Source of the DNA: Alphaproteobacteria bacterium
Lineage (GTDB): Bacteria > Pseudomonadota > Alphaproteobacteria > CACZRW01
Reading direction: 5' to 3'
NCBI GenBank assembly: GCA_017507765.1
Contig: JAFWAG010000066.1
Span: forward strand, 1 to 42,797
Length of the DNA stretch: 42,797 nucleotides
The position numbers and the translations under genes are program-made. A model generated the notes under the pieces. That model was not told where the DNA came from and did no database searches. It saw only the letters and a program-made list of their open reading frames with translations. Below, piece by piece: positions 7,631 to 17,487 of the stretch; within the stretch, counting starts at the first letter, position 1, and every line of letters begins with the position of its first letter.

Positions 7631-7840
7631 CCGTCTTAAGCGAAAAATAGCTTTTAAAGCTTTGCGGTTCATAAACATATGCACAAATATCATAGCAATA
7701 AAAATCATACCGGATATTTCGTGTATTTCTTTAAAAATTGCTTTCGTTGGCCTTACGGTAGCTTCAATGCCGACAATCCCGACCAGAACCCCGATAAACG
7801 CTAAAATCATAACGCCCATCACAATTTTTAATTTAATCAT
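7616..7840 (-). CDS. Small two-helix membrane protein, DUF4405-like
   Basis: This 74-residue protein has two hydrophobic segments (about residues 5-25 and 43-59). The second begins with EIHEISGMIFIAMIFVHMFM and ends in a basic tail. The pattern H-E-x-x-G followed about 14 residues later by a second His and then N-R/W is typical of DUF4405 and related cytochrome b-like membrane proteins, where the histidines could bind heme. A good ribosome binding site (TAGGAAAGA) lies six bases before the ATG. The gene converges on the sigma operon and shares its terminator. It may be the downstream partner of trpS. Heme binding is inference. Confidence 0.65.
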   Translation of the reverse strand: MIKLKIVMGVMILAFIGVLVGIVGIEATVRPTKAIFKEIHEISGMIFIAMIFVHMFMNRKALKAIFRLRRKKAL

Positions 7841-7875
7841 TCTTTCCTACCTTACTAAAGAATGTAAAGTGATTA

Positions 7876-8877
7876 TCAGCCAAGCATAGCCTTTAATACC
7901 CTAGCCAAAGTTTTCTTGGCTTCTTCTCTGGCTTTTGCGGCACCGTCAGCCAAAATAGCATCAATTTGTTCCGTATGAGCCATTAAGTCGTAGTATTTTT
8001 CTCTGGCCGGAGCAATTTTTTCGTTAATCGCTTCAAACAGGATTTGTTTTGCTTCTCCATAACCAAGCCCTCCTTTAATAAATCTCTGGCGGAGTTCTTC
8101 TGTCTGCGCTTCATTGGCAAAAGCACGGTACAAGTGGAATATAGTCGACTCTTCCGGATCTTTTGGTTCTTCGGGAAGCTTTGAATCGGTAATGATTTTC
8201 ATAATCAGTTTTCGCAGTTCTTTTTCCGGCGCAAATATAGGAATATAGTTGTTATAGCTTTTGCTCATTTTCCGTCCGTCCAATCCGGGAACGGTAGCAG
8301 CATCTTCCGGAATAATCGGCTCCGGAGAGGTAAGCAAATCTTTGCCGTAGATATAATTAAAGCTTCCTGCGATATCTCTGGCAAACTCAACGTGTTGTTT
8401 TTGGTCTTGCCCGACCGGCACGACATCAGAGTTGTAAAGCAGAATATCTGCGGCCATTAAAATAGGATAAGTATAAAGCCCCATATTGATACCGGCATCG
8501 GCGTCTTCGCCTTTTGCCAAGTTCTTATCGACGGAAGCTTTATAAGCATGGGCGCGGTTCATCAATCCTTTGGGCGTTACATTCATCAACAAAGTTGCCA
8601 GCTGATACACTTCCGGAATATCGGATTGGCGGAAAAGAATGGCTTTTTCCAAATTGATCCCTAAAGCAAGATAAGTAGCGGCAATTTCATAAGTATTTTT
8701 ATGAATAAACTCACGGTCTTTGACGGCATTCAAAGCGTGCAAATCGGCAATAAATACATAGGTTTTCTTTGCTTCATCGGACATTCTTACCACAGGATAA
8801 AAAGCTCCCAGTAAATTACCGAAATGAGGAGTTCCGGTCGGCTTTACTCCGGTCAAAGATATTTTATTGCTCAGCAT
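7876..8877 (-). CDS. trpS: Tryptophanyl-tRNA synthetase
   Basis: This enzyme charges tRNA-Trp with tryptophan in the cytoplasm. The 333-residue length is normal for bacterial TrpRS. The HIGH-type signature of class I synthetases is PHFGN (residues 17-21), within GVKPTGTPHFGNLLGAF. The second ATP-binding signature, KMSKSYNN, lies near residue 202. GQDQKQHVEFARDIA is a typical TrpRS segment. The start is fixed by TAGGAGAAA upstream on the minus strand. The gene is divergent from the flavin reductase-like gene, with about 100 AT-rich bases between them. Confidence 0.97.
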   Translation of the reverse strand: MLSNKISLTGVKPTGTPHFGNLLGAFYPVVRMSDEAKKTYVFIADLHALNAVKDREFIHKNTYEIAATYLALGINLEKAILFRQSDIPEVYQLATLLMNVTPKGLMNRAHAYKASVDKNLAKGEDADAGINMGLYTYPILMAADILLYNSDVVPVGQDQKQHVEFARDIAGSFNYIYGKDLLTSPEPIIPEDAATVPGLDGRKMSKSYNNYIPIFAPEKELRKLIMKIITDSKLPEEPKDPEESTIFHLYRAFANEAQTEELRQRFIKGGLGYGEAKQILFEAINEKIAPAREKYYDLMAHTEQIDAILADGAAKAREEAKKTLARVLKAMLG

Positions 8878-8977
8878 ATTTTTCTCCTAAAAACTTTAAT
8901 TTTCGTTGGGACAGGTATATAAAACTTATTAAAATATAGCAATATAAATAAACGTTAAGCATCAGGAGAAAAAGCAA

Positions 8978-9562
8978 ATGGCAAAGATAACTTGGAAAGC
9001 GGGTACGATTTTAGCTCCGGTTCCTCCGGCAATGGTTTCCTGCGGTACATTAGATAAGCCGAATATTTTAACCATAGCTTGGACGGGGATTATTAATTCA
9101 GAGCCGCCGATGACCTATATATCCGTACGGAAAGAGCGTTTTTCTCATAATATAATTGCCCAGAATAAAGAGTTTGTAATCAACCTTCCGAACCTTGCTA
9201 TGGCTACGGCGTGTGATTTCTGCGGCGTAAAGTCCGGTCGGGTTGTTGACAAGTTCAAAGAAATCGGCTTAACCGCCGCCGCTTGTTCAAAAGTTTCCGC
9301 CCCGCAGATTTTGGAAGCTCCGGTTTCTTTGGAATGTAAGGTTTTATCGGTAACCGAGCTTCCTTCACACGATATGTTTATGGCAGAGATTGTTGCCGTC
9401 AATGTCGATGATAAGTACATGGACGATAAAGGCAAGCTTTGGCTTGAAAAAGCAGGGCTTTTGGCTTACGTCCACGGAGGCTATTATACCTTAGGTCGTT
9501 ACTTAGGTAAGTTCGGCTTTTCCGTGGAAAAAAAGAAAAAGCCGAATAAACGCAAAGCTTAA
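8978..9562 (+). CDS. Flavin reductase-like (FMN-binding split barrel) protein
   Basis: This 194-residue protein belongs to the flavin reductase-like domain family (DIM6/NTAB type), which binds FMN in a split barrel. The order of segments fits: an N-terminal LAPVPPAMVSCG strand, ILTIAWTGIINSEPPMTYIS, then ERFSHNIIAQNKEFVINLPN, and a late strand region AEIVAVNVDDKYMDDKG. Family members reduce flavins with NAD(P)H or bind FMN in other redox roles. The exact substrate is unknown. A strong AGGAGAAA ribosome binding site precedes the ATG. The Lys-rich C-terminus (KKKKPNKRKA) is an unusual extra. The gene converges on the ROK kinase with a gap of only four bases. Confidence 0.85.
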   Translation: MAKITWKAGTILAPVPPAMVSCGTLDKPNILTIAWTGIINSEPPMTYISVRKERFSHNIIAQNKEFVINLPNLAMATACDFCGVKSGRVVDKFKEIGLTAAACSKVSAPQILEAPVSLECKVLSVTELPSHDMFMAEIVAVNVDDKYMDDKGKLWLEKAGLLAYVHGGYYTLGRYLGKFGFSVEKKKKPNKRKA

Positions 9563-9566
9563 TAAA

Positions 9567-10475
9567 CTATTCGTTCCACAGCCAAGCCGCCCCGCGGATA
9601 CCGCTGGAATCTCCGAACTTTGCCGGTAGCAGTTTGGTGGAAACCGTGTCCGAGAAAACATACTTTTCCCAAAGCTTAGGGATAGAAGTATAAAGCCGCT
9701 TATAATTGGAAACTCCGCCGCCCAAAACTACGACATGAGGGTCAAGAATGTTTATCACGCTTGCCATTGCTCTGGCCAGGCGGTCTTCATAACGGGAGAC
9801 GCAAGCTTCTGCCTGTTCGTCTCCGGCATCGGCCAAGGCAACGATTTCATGACCTTTAAGTAAGTTTCCGGTTGCTCGGAAATAATCTTTTTTCAATCCG
9901 GTTCCAGAAATAAACTGTTCAATACAGCCGTTCTTTCCGCAATAGCAAGGACCCACGCTGGCGATTTCTTCATCACTTGCCCAAGGCTGCTGATTATGCG
10001 CCCATTCGCCGGCAATAGCATTAGGACCGGTTACCAAGGTTTTATTTACAACAATTCCGCTTCCCGAGCCGGTTCCGATAATTACCGCCCATACGGTAGC
10101 AAATCCGGCTCCCGCCCCGTCCGTAGCTTCGGATACCGCCAGACAGTCGGCATCATTGGCAATTTTTATCGGGCGGTTTAAAGCTTCCTGTAAATCTTTA
10201 TCAAAAGGCTTGCCGATAAGCCAAGTTGAATTGGCATTTTTCATCAATCCGGTAGCCGGAGAAATCGCCCCCGGAGTTCCAAGCCCCACTGTTCCTTTTT
10301 CCCCGATAGTTGCTTCGGTTTCTTCGACCAAATCTTTGATGGCACGCACGGTACCCGCATAGTCATCATAAGGGGTATCAACTCTTTTTCGGAAGAGTTC
10401 TTCTCCCGTATTTCCGTCCAAAGCGATTACTTCGGTTTTTGTTCCGCCTAAATCTATGCCAATCCGCAAAACCAT
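9567..10475 (-). CDS. ROK family sugar kinase (fructokinase/glucokinase-like)
   Basis: The protein is about 302 residues when started at the ATG 10473-10475 (MVLRIGIDLGGTKTEV), which fits the family. An upstream in-frame ATG would add an unsupported 27 residues. The N-terminal DLGGTKTEV phosphate-binding loop, IANDADCLAVSE with the catalytic Asp, GTGSGSGIVV, and the zinc motif with GPCYCGKNGCIEQFISG identify a ROK kinase. The C-terminal VVLGGGVSNY is also typical. ROK kinases phosphorylate hexoses or N-acetylhexosamines with ATP. This one resembles the Mak/fructokinase or NagK branch, but the substrate is not certain. It is divergent from argS. Confidence 0.9.
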   Translation of the reverse strand: MVLRIGIDLGGTKTEVIALDGNTGEELFRKRVDTPYDDYAGTVRAIKDLVEETEATIGEKGTVGLGTPGAISPATGLMKNANSTWLIGKPFDKDLQEALNRPIKIANDADCLAVSEATDGAGAGFATVWAVIIGTGSGSGIVVNKTLVTGPNAIAGEWAHNQQPWASDEEIASVGPCYCGKNGCIEQFISGTGLKKDYFRATGNLLKGHEIVALADAGDEQAEACVSRYEDRLARAMASVINILDPHVVVLGGGVSNYKRLYTSIPKLWEKYVFSDTVSTKLLPAKFGDSSGIRGAAWLWNE

Positions 10476-10622
10476 TTTTTCTGCCTTTTCGTTGTTTATT
10501 AGTAAAACTGGCAAAAAGTACCACTCTTGACCGGATAAATCCATAAAAAAACGCATTCGCCTCTTGCTTTCGGGGGGAATAGTTCTTAACCTTTAGGAAA
10601 AATTGTAAAAACAGAGGGAAAA

Positions 10623-12332
10623 ATGATAAATTATAAAGAGTTTTTTCAAGCCGAAGTATTAAAGGCCGTACACGAACTTGGCTTTGCCGCAGAAGATGCT
10701 TTGATTTCGCAATCGAACCGTCCGGATTTATCGGACTATCAAAGTAATATTGCGCTTCCGTTGGCGAAGAAAAACGGTCTTGTTCCACGGGAGCTTGCAA
10801 GCAAACTGGCGGAAAAGCTTTCTGCTAATGACGGACTTTATACAGTCAGTGTTGACGGTCCCGGCTTCATCAATTTTTCCCTTACCAACCGTATGTTGGA
10901 AGACAATTCCGAGCCGTTTTCTTTCAAACCTTCCGGCAGGACGATAGTCATTGATTACGGCGGACCCAATATAGCCAAAGCTTTGCACGTTGGACATTTG
11001 CGAGCGGCGGTTATCGGGGAAAGTATGAAAAGGATTATGCGGGAAAGCGGCGATAAAGTTATCGGCGATGTTCATTTCGGCGATTGGGGAACTCCTATCG
11101 GTATGCTTATTTCTCAGTTGCAAAATGATGGCTTAGATGCGTCTAAAACCATGACCATAGCCGAGATTTCCGACTTATATAAACGGGCGGCGGCATCTTT
11201 TAAGGAAAGCGATGATTTTAAAGAGCAGGCAAGGGTGGCGACATCGGAATTGCAGGCAGGAAATGAAGAATACCGGAAAATATGGCAGATGTTCCATGAT
11301 GTATCCATTGCCGACATTAAAAAGATTTATGATGCTTTGGACGTTGACTTTGATTTATGGCTGGGCGAAAGCGACGTTAACGATATTTTGCCGACTATGT
11401 TTGCCGAATTGACGGCAAAAGGCATGGCGGTTGAATCCGACGGAGCCGTTATTATTCCGCTTCCGCCGATAAAGGGCAGGGAAAGAGCACCGTTTATTTT
11501 GCGCAAAACGGACGGAGCTTATACTTATGCGGCAACGGATTTGGCGACCATTATTCAAAGAATGAAAGATTTTAATCCGGACGCAATTTTATATGTTGTT
11601 GATGCTCGTCAGAAAGAACATTTTGAGCAAGTTTTTGAAGTCGCCCGTACGGCAGGATATGTACCGGAAAACGTATCCCTAGAACATTTAGGCTTTGGCA
11701 CGGTTAACGGCGCAGACGGCAAGCCTTTTAAAACCAGAGACGGCGGCGTGATGAGCCTTATGGACTTGTTGGTTCTGGCTGAAAATAAAGCCAAGGAAGC
11801 TTTGCCGGAACCGTCCGCCGATATTTCCAAGGAAGAGTTGGATTTACAGGCGGCGCAAATCGCTTTTGGGGGCATTAAGTATCAGGATTTAAAGAACAAT
11901 CGTATTTCGGATTATATTTTTGATACGGAAAACTTTACAAAGTCCGAAGGCAAAACCGGAGCTTATGTCCAGTATGCGATTGTCCGGATTAACTCTATTT
12001 TGGCAAAGGCAAAGGAAAACGGCTTTGCCATAGCTCCGAAGGTAGAAATATCTCATACCTTAGAGCGGGAAATCATGCTTACTTTGGAACGTTATCCGGA
12101 AGTTATTATCCGTGCCTATGAAACCAGAGAGCCTTCGGAAATCAGCGAATACGCCCATATTTTATCCCAAAAGTTCAGCTCTTTTTATGCGGAATTAAGC
12201 GTTCTTGGCGAACAAGATGAAAAGGTCAGGGCTTCACGTTTAAAAATAGCGGAACTTACCAGGGATACTTTGCATAAATCGTTATGGCTTTTGGGTATTT
12301 CTGCGCCGGATAAGATGCTTCGTAAGGAATAA
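10623..12332 (+). CDS. argS: Arginyl-tRNA synthetase
   Basis: This class I synthetase charges tRNA-Arg in the cytoplasm. The 569-residue length is normal for bacterial ArgRS. The N-terminal additional domain (about residues 1-95) is followed by IVIDYGGPNIAKALHVGHLR, which includes the HIGH-type motif HVGH near residue 121. The segment FGTVNGADGKPFKTRDGG matches the loop that takes the place of KMSKS in many ArgRS. A C-terminal DALR anticodon-binding domain includes YVQYAIVRINSIL and ends near the C-terminus. A GAGGGAAAA ribosome binding site lies upstream of the ATG. The gene stands alone, with about 140 bases to the rpmH promoter region. Confidence 0.97.
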   Translation: MINYKEFFQAEVLKAVHELGFAAEDALISQSNRPDLSDYQSNIALPLAKKNGLVPRELASKLAEKLSANDGLYTVSVDGPGFINFSLTNRMLEDNSEPFSFKPSGRTIVIDYGGPNIAKALHVGHLRAAVIGESMKRIMRESGDKVIGDVHFGDWGTPIGMLISQLQNDGLDASKTMTIAEISDLYKRAAASFKESDDFKEQARVATSELQAGNEEYRKIWQMFHDVSIADIKKIYDALDVDFDLWLGESDVNDILPTMFAELTAKGMAVESDGAVIIPLPPIKGRERAPFILRKTDGAYTYAATDLATIIQRMKDFNPDAILYVVDARQKEHFEQVFEVARTAGYVPENVSLEHLGFGTVNGADGKPFKTRDGGVMSLMDLLVLAENKAKEALPEPSADISKEELDLQAAQIAFGGIKYQDLKNNRISDYIFDTENFTKSEGKTGAYVQYAIVRINSILAKAKENGFAIAPKVEISHTLEREIMLTLERYPEVIIRAYETREPSEISEYAHILSQKFSSFYAELSVLGEQDEKVRASRLKIAELTRDTLHKSLWLLGISAPDKMLRKE

Positions 12333-12405
12333 AGGTTAATTGTTCGCCGACAAGTTGGTTTTTAATAACTTTTTAAAGTTTTTATAAAATATGCTTGGAA
12401 AGCTA

Positions 12406-12434
12406 TTGACAAATTAGGTGTAAATAGATATAAA
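12406..12434 (+). promoter_or_regulatory. Housekeeping promoter of the rpmH operon
   Basis: A perfect TTGACA (12406-12411) is followed by a 17-base spacer and TATAAA (12429-12434). Transcription should start about 30 bases before the rpmH GTG. This is one of the best sigma-70 type promoters in the window, in keeping with a highly expressed ribosomal-protein gene. Confidence 0.85.
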
Positions 12435-12472
12435 CCACCCCTCTTGGAATAATTTTTTAGTGGAGAATGGTC

Positions 12473-12613
12473 GTGAAACGCACGTATCAGCCTAGTAAGA
12501 CAGTACGCACCCGCCGCCATGGCTTTCGCAGCCGTATGGCAACTCTTGGCGGTCGTAAAGTCCTGAACGCTCGCCGCCGTAAAGGTCGCAAACGTTTAGT
12601 TGTAGTTGTCTAA
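12473..12613 (+). CDS. rpmH: 50S ribosomal protein L34
   Basis: This 46-residue, very basic protein begins [18 protein letters not shown] and ends [11 protein letters not shown], a clear match to bacterial L34 (normal length 44-46). The start is GTG at 12473, with GGAGA about seven bases upstream. The gene follows a near-consensus promoter and precedes rnpA, as in most bacteria. L34 is a late-assembling protein of the large ribosomal subunit. Confidence 0.97.
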   Translation: MKRTYQPSKTVRTRRHGFRSRMATLGGRKVLNARRRKGRKRLVVVV

Positions 12614-12624
12614 TAAACAGCATT

Positions 12625-13032
12625 ATGGCATTTAAAAGAATTGAATTGAAACAAATGGCGCCCCTCAAGAAAAGGAGGGACTTTCTAAGGATTGCCGAGG
12701 AAGGTTTTAGCGCCCCTGTTTCAGGTTTGGTTCTTCAAGGACGCGAGCGCACAGAGTATTGCGAAGTTACCAGCAAAACTTTTCGTGTAGGATATACCGT
12801 TACAAAGAAAATCGGCAATGCGGTTAAAAGAAACCGTGTTCGCCGTCGTTTGCGTGCGGCGGTAGCAAAAGTTTTGCCGGAAATGGCCGCCAAAAGATTT
12901 GATTATGTTGTCATCGGCCGCCTTTCGACTCTGGACAGACCTTTTTACGCTCTGACTCGGGATTTAAGAATGGCTGTTGAACAGATTCATGAAGCCGCCC
13001 GCCTGAAAGCCGAACAAGAAGAAGATATTTAA
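12625..13032 (+). CDS. rnpA: Ribonuclease P protein component
   Basis: RnpA binds the RNase P RNA and helps it cleave 5' leaders from pre-tRNA. The conserved RNR motif region is present as [17 protein letters not shown] (about residues 69-85). The N-terminal [14 protein letters not shown] is typical of alphaproteobacterial RnpA. ATG 12625 gives 135 residues. ATG 12655 ([11 protein letters not shown]) aligns better with family N-termini, and neither has a good ribosome binding site. The C-terminus shows a charged helix ([11 protein letters not shown]). The stop overlaps the yidD start by one base (TAATG), and the gene sits in the conserved rpmH-rnpA-yidD-yidC order. Confidence 0.93.
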   Translation: MAFKRIELKQMAPLKKRRDFLRIAEEGFSAPVSGLVLQGRERTEYCEVTSKTFRVGYTVTKKIGNAVKRNRVRRRLRAAVAKVLPEMAAKRFDYVVIGRLSTLDRPFYALTRDLRMAVEQIHEAARLKAEQEEDI

Positions 13033-13271
13033 TGAAACGTTTTTTTGTTCTTTTAATTCGGGGCTATCAAAAAGGAATCTCGCCGTTTTTTCCTAAGTGT
13101 TGCCGCTACATTCCAACGTGTTCGCAATACGGAATTGAAGCCATAAATGAATATGGGGCTTGGCGAGGCTCGATTCTTACGTTAAAACGCATATTACGTT
13201 GTCATCCGTGGGGAGGCTCCGGTTATGATCCGGTTCCGCCGAACCTTAACAAAAAGCATAAGGAAAAGTAA
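13032..13271 (+). CDS. yidD: Membrane protein insertion efficiency factor YidD
   Basis: This 79-residue protein carries the family hallmarks: [38 protein letters not shown] and [17 protein letters not shown], with conserved Cys, His and Pro positions. YidD is a small peripheral inner-membrane protein that assists YidC-dependent insertion of membrane proteins. Both ends overlap neighbours by one base (TAATG), which indicates strong translational coupling with rnpA and yidC. Confidence 0.96.
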   Translation: MKRFFVLLIRGYQKGISPFFPKCCRYIPTCSQYGIEAINEYGAWRGSILTLKRILRCHPWGGSGYDPVPPNLNKKHKEK

Positions 13272-15073
13272 TGTCTGTCGATTTTCAAAAAGAAAAAAAA
13301 GAAACCAACAACAATGTAAATCTTATTGTTGCGACTGTTCTTGCGATTTTAGCCGTTTTTGTTTTTGATTATTTCTTTCCTACTCCGGAAATGCCGGAAA
13401 CCAAGACTGCCGCAGTGCAGGGGCAAGACAAAAAGGCTGCGGTTCCGGCGGCAGATGAAGCCGTTGTTCCGTCTTTGCAAAGTATGACGACTGCGCCGGA
13501 GGCAACGGCAGCGACTCCGGTATCTCGGGAAGCAAAGATTGCCGAAGACCGCCGCATAAAGATTTCCAATGCTAAAGTTAGCGGTTCTTTGCGCTTAAAA
13601 GGCGCCCGTTTTGACGATATTTCTTTAAACTTGTACAGAGAAACTTTGAATCCGGACAGCCCGCACATAGTTTTATTCTCTCCTGCCGGAACTCAAAATC
13701 CGTATTTCGCGGAGTTTGGTTGGACGAGTGTCGAGCCTGCACTTCCGTTGCCGGACAAAAATACTCCGTGGCAGACTTCTTCCACCGAGCTTACTCCGGA
13801 AAAGCCGTTGGTTTTAACTTGGGACAACGGCAAAGGGTTACACTTTACCCGTACAATTTCTGTTGATAACGATTATATGTTTACGGTAACGGATAAGGTT
13901 ACCAACACCGGAGCCAAAGAAGTTACTTTGAACTCTTACGGACTTATTTCCCGTACGGGCGCACCGGAAGAAGAAAACAATTTCAGCTATATTTCTTTTG
14001 ACGGTCTTTTGGGGGTAATGCAAAACACACTGGAAGAAATCCGCTATGCCGACTTAATGGAAGAAAAGCAGGAAAGCTTTACAACTAATGACGGCGGTTG
14101 GCTTGGTATAACTGATAAATACTGGCTGTCGGCTTTGGTTTTTGATCAGAAAGCCAAAGACGTAAACACAAAGTTTTCTTATCATAACTTAAACCGTAAA
14201 GACGTATTCCAAGCCGATTACCTTTTGCCGACCCTTTCGCTTGCTTCCGGAGAAACTCTTGAAAGCACCAATCGCTTGTTTGTCGGCGCAAAGGAAATCA
14301 ATGCGTTGGACGCCTATGCCGAAGAATATAATATTCCCCGTTTTGATTTGGCGATAGATTTCGGTTGGTACTATTTCTTGACCAAGCCGTTTTTGTATAT
14401 CTTGGACTTTTTAAATGCGTTCCTTGGCAACATGGGCTTGGCGATATTGGTTTTTGCCTTCTTGCTTCGGGTTCTTGTTTTCCCGATAGCCAACAAATCT
14501 TATGTCAGTATGCATAAAATGAAGTTATTGCAGCCAAAAATCAAAGAGCTGACGGAAAGATATAAAGACAACCGCCAAAAGCTAAGTCAGGAAATGATGG
14601 CTTTGTATAAAAAGGAAAAGGTTAATCCTGCTTCCGGCTGTCTTCCTGCATTGATACAGATACCTATATTCTTTTCCCTTTATAAGGTTTTGTATATTGC
14701 GATAGAACTTCGCCAAGCTCCTTTCTATGGTTGGATTCATGATTTATCCATGCCGGACCCGACTTCCATATTTACTCTGTGCGGACTGATTAATTGGCCT
14801 GTACCGGGCTTCTTGGATATCGGCGTATGGCCGTTGATAATGGGTATCACGATGTATATTCAGTTCAAGCTTAACCCTCAGCCGGCGGATAAGACGCAAG
14901 CCATGGTCTTTGCTTGGTTACCGGTAATCTTTACCTTTATGTTGGCGCATTTTGCTTCCGGCTTGGTAATTTACTGGGCATGGAGCAACATATTGTCCAT
15001 TATCCAGCAGAGAGTTATCATCTTCCGCATGGATAGAAAGTTCAAGAAAACCGGAAAGTTAAGCCAGATATGA
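13271..15073 (+). CDS. yidC: Membrane protein insertase YidC
   Basis: YidC inserts and folds inner-membrane proteins, alone or with the Sec translocon. The 600-residue length fits the Gram-negative form. An N-terminal membrane anchor (about residues 10-34) is followed by an Ala/Pro-rich linker and a large periplasmic beta domain (to about residue 345). The conserved core then follows, with membrane segments starting near [16 protein letters not shown], the cytoplasmic hairpin [18 protein letters not shown] and [20 protein letters not shown]. The positively charged groove Arg is likely the R in [10 protein letters not shown]. The final helix includes [13 protein letters not shown]. It overlaps yidD by one base and engB by four. 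Confidence 0.97.
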   Translation: MSVDFQKEKKETNNNVNLIVATVLAILAVFVFDYFFPTPEMPETKTAAVQGQDKKAAVPAADEAVVPSLQSMTTAPEATAATPVSREAKIAEDRRIKISNAKVSGSLRLKGARFDDISLNLYRETLNPDSPHIVLFSPAGTQNPYFAEFGWTSVEPALPLPDKNTPWQTSSTELTPEKPLVLTWDNGKGLHFTRTISVDNDYMFTVTDKVTNTGAKEVTLNSYGLISRTGAPEEENNFSYISFDGLLGVMQNTLEEIRYADLMEEKQESFTTNDGGWLGITDKYWLSALVFDQKAKDVNTKFSYHNLNRKDVFQADYLLPTLSLASGETLESTNRLFVGAKEINALDAYAEEYNIPRFDLAIDFGWYYFLTKPFLYILDFLNAFLGNMGLAILVFAFLLRVLVFPIANKSYVSMHKMKLLQPKIKELTERYKDNRQKLSQEMMALYKKEKVNPASGCLPALIQIPIFFSLYKVLYIAIELRQAPFYGWIHDLSMPDPTSIFTLCGLINWPVPGFLDIGVWPLIMGITMYIQFKLNPQPADKTQAMVFAWLPVIFTFMLAHFASGLVIYWAWSNILSIIQQRVIIFRMDRKFKKTGKLSQI

Positions 15074-15720
15074 TAATTGACCGTACACCGGAAGAAAACG
15101 CCGAATTGGCAGAAAAGGGCAAAACGTTATTTGCCGGCTCGTGTGATTTTATGCTTGGTGTTGCCGCACTGGAGCAGCTTCCCGACGCCGATATGGCAGA
15201 GATTGCTTTTGCCGGCCGTTCCAATGTTGGTAAGTCTAGCCTTATTAATGCGCTTACCGGCCGTAAGAACCTTGCCAGAGCGTCAAACACTCCCGGCCGT
15301 ACGCAACAGCTTAATTTCTTTAATCTGGGTGGCAAGATAAGGATTGTTGACCTTCCCGGTTATGGCTATGCCAAGGCGCCGATAAAAACGGTCAGTACTT
15401 GGCAGAATCTGATTTTCAATTATTTGCGGGGGCGGACTAATTTAAAACGGGTTTTTGTTTTAATTGACAGCCGCCACGGCATTAAAAAGAATGATGAAGA
15501 AGTCATGACGCTTTTGGATAAAGCGGCAGTCAGTTATCAGCTTGTCTTTACCAAGGCGGATAAAGTATCGGCAACCGAGCTTAACAAAAACCTTGCTGCC
15601 GCAAATAAGACTGCTGCAAAGCACGTTGCTGCCTATCCGCACATTTCGGTTACCAGTTCGGAAAACGGTACCGGCTTGGCGGAGTTACAAGGCGATATCG
15701 CATTTCTTACCGACAATTAA
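15070..15720 (+). CDS. engB: Ribosome biogenesis GTP-binding protein EngB/YsxC
   Basis: This is a TRAFAC-class GTPase needed for assembly of the large ribosomal subunit. The 216-residue protein has the G1 loop [12 protein letters not shown] (about residues 48-59), the G2 region with [13 protein letters not shown]3 DLPGYGYA and G4 TKADKV near residue 160. Its start overlaps the yidC stop by four bases (ATGA). This gene is the last of the rpmH operon. No clear terminator follows it. Confidence 0.95.
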   Translation: MIIDRTPEENAELAEKGKTLFAGSCDFMLGVAALEQLPDADMAEIAFAGRSNVGKSSLINALTGRKNLARASNTPGRTQQLNFFNLGGKIRIVDLPGYGYAKAPIKTVSTWQNLIFNYLRGRTNLKRVFVLIDSRHGIKKNDEEVMTLLDKAAVSYQLVFTKADKVSATELNKNLAAANKTAAKHVAAYPHISVTSSENGTGLAELQGDIAFLTDN

Positions 15721-15843
15721 TCCGACCATAAAAACTATCTTTGTTACGGGATAAAGGGAAAAGCTTGCCTACAGTGGATTGACAAGCACGGCAAAATCAT
15801 ACTTTACTAAGGAAGATGTATCGTTTTTATAGGAAAGCTTTTC

Positions 15844-17487
15844 ATGATTTCACAAGCGGCGCTTCAGCATTGGGAAAACAGCAAACCTCTTATCCGCAAA
15901 GGATATGAAGTTTTAGGTAAGGAAGTAACCATGGGTCTTCCCGGGACGGCTTTTCCCGCAGCTTCGGCAGAGGCGGATACGGGAATAGGCAGTCCCTATG
16001 GCGACGGAGCCAAGAAAGTTGCCGACTTTTTCTCCGGCGTTATTGATAAAATCCTGTTAAATCCTACGGGAGAAACCTTCCCGCCGGATTATTCTCCCTA
16101 TATGTCGACCATGGGCTATAATCCCTTTTTTATTCCGTTGGAAAGCGCTCCCTATCTTAGCCCCAAAGCCCTTGCCGAAGTTTATGCAAACTCGGTAAAA
16201 GGAACCAATGTTGATTTTAATTCTGTCGCCAAAAATTATCATAAAGCTTTAAAGGCAATGTATAAAAACTTCCTTTCGGCTTTGGATAACAATGAAAAAG
16301 AAGCTCTGAAAACTAAAAAGCAAATAGAATTATTTACCAAAGCCAATCCTTATATAGTTGATGATGCTTTATTCTATCATGCCAAAGAAGTGGATTATTA
16401 TTTATTTGTTGAATACATCGCTTCTTCTTTTATTAAAAGTTCTCCGTTCCCGTATATCGGCGATATTCAAGTTCGTATACCGTACACGATATATAAATCT
16501 CATCCGGAAGACTTCCTGACGGATTTTACGCTTGGCGCACCGCCGGATATGTTTTCCGCCGAAGGACAACGCTGGGGCTTTCCGGTTCTTAATCCGGAAA
16601 AGATGTTTACAAAAAGCGGCTCTCTTGGCAGTGCGGGCAAGATTTTGTATGCGATTTTTGACCAAACGTTTAAACGCAATCAAGCCGGCATTCGCATTGA
16701 CCATTATATCGGCATGGTAAATCCGTATGTTTTCCCGACTAATCCGGAAAATGAAGCCGGCCGCCTTTATTCATCGCCGAAAAATCCGTTGTTAAAAAAG
16801 TACGTCAAGCATACGACTGCCGAGTTTGCCGATATCACGACAGAGATTATTTTAAAGTGCGCAGAAAAGAACAATTTTTCCATAGATAATATTTATATTG
16901 AAGATATTGGTATGCGTCCGGTTCAGCTTGATAAAGTTATGACTATGTTGGGACTTGGGCGTATGTTGGTATCGCAGTTTGTCGAGCCTTGGAATAAAAA
17001 GCATATTTATCGTTTGAAGTTAGCCAAGCCAAGGGATATAGCGGCAATAGATACGCACGATACGCCGTCAATCCAAGAGTTCTTTGCCGGTCTTGATGAG
17101 CATATGAGGGAACTTCACGCCGGTTTACTGGCAGAAGATTTACGCTTTAACTATGCAGCGGATTTAAAAGAACCGGACAATCTTGTCCGCATGAAGTGGG
17201 GTGAACTTATGGCATCTCCTGCCAAAAGGGTGCAGGCGTTTTTCTGTAGCCTTATCGGGCAAGAGGGCAGGTATAACGACCCAAGTAAGCAAGATAACTG
17301 GCATCTTCGTTGCCCGCATGATTTTGCTGATTTATACCTTAACAATTTAAAAGCCGGCAAAGCTTATAACCCGTTTGACGCAATTTCTTTGGGTATTTAC
17401 GCACGGGGAGACAAGTTCTTTGCCAAGCATAAAAAGTTAGTAGAGGATTTGCGCACGGCGGAGCAAACCCTCTTTAACCTGTTATAA
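15844..17487 (+). CDS. malQ: 4-alpha-glucanotransferase (GH77, MalQ-like), divergent
   Basis: GH77 enzymes transfer glucan segments between alpha-1,4-glucans in maltose and glycogen metabolism. The 547-residue protein keeps the family landmarks. SPYMSTMGYNPFFIPLE stands for the N-terminal substrate loop, and GAPPDMFSAEGQRWGFPVLN is close to the GVPPDYFSxTGQxWGNP motif. RIDHYIGM (about residue 286) holds the nucleophile Asp, IYIEDIGMRP (about residue 353) the acid/base Glu, and DTHDTPS the third carboxylate. Overall similarity looks low and FIKSSPFPYIGDIQVRIPY departs from the usual text, so substrate preference may differ. AGGAAAG lies upstream of the ATG, and a TTGACA occurs at 15779 without a clear -10. 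It overlaps the convergent deaminase gene by six bases. Confidence 0.8.
   Translation: MISQAALQHWENSKPLIRKGYEVLGKEVTMGLPGTAFPAASAEADTGIGSPYGDGAKKVADFFSGVIDKILLNPTGETFPPDYSPYMSTMGYNPFFIPLESAPYLSPKALAEVYANSVKGTNVDFNSVAKNYHKALKAMYKNFLSALDNNEKEALKTKKQIELFTKANPYIVDDALFYHAKEVDYYLFVEYIASSFIKSSPFPYIGDIQVRIPYTIYKSHPEDFLTDFTLGAPPDMFSAEGQRWGFPVLNPEKMFTKSGSLGSAGKILYAIFDQTFKRNQAGIRIDHYIGMVNPYVFPTNPENEAGRLYSSPKNPLLKKYVKHTTAEFADITTEIILKCAEKNNFSIDNIYIEDIGMRPVQLDKVMTMLGLGRMLVSQFVEPWNKKHIYRLKLAKPRDIAAIDTHDTPSIQEFFAGLDEHMRELHAGLLAEDLRFNYAADLKEPDNLVRMKWGELMASPAKRVQAFFCSLIGQEGRYNDPSKQDNWHLRCPHDFADLYLNNLKAGKAYNPFDAISLGIYARGDKFFAKHKKLVEDLRTAEQTLFNLL

Noticed and set aside
9145-9435. Antisense open frame within the flavin reductase-like gene
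   Set aside because: It is fully inside a well-supported gene on the other strand and shows no coding signals of its own.
10378-11123. Antisense open frames opposite the ROK kinase and argS starts
   Set aside because: They lie opposite firmly identified genes, lack ribosome binding sites, and their translations show no family features.
15721-15843. Possible tRNA or small RNA gene between engB and the glucanotransferase gene
   Set aside because: No cloverleaf or CCA end was found. The stretch holds only a TTGACA without a good -10 and the ribosome binding site of the next gene.
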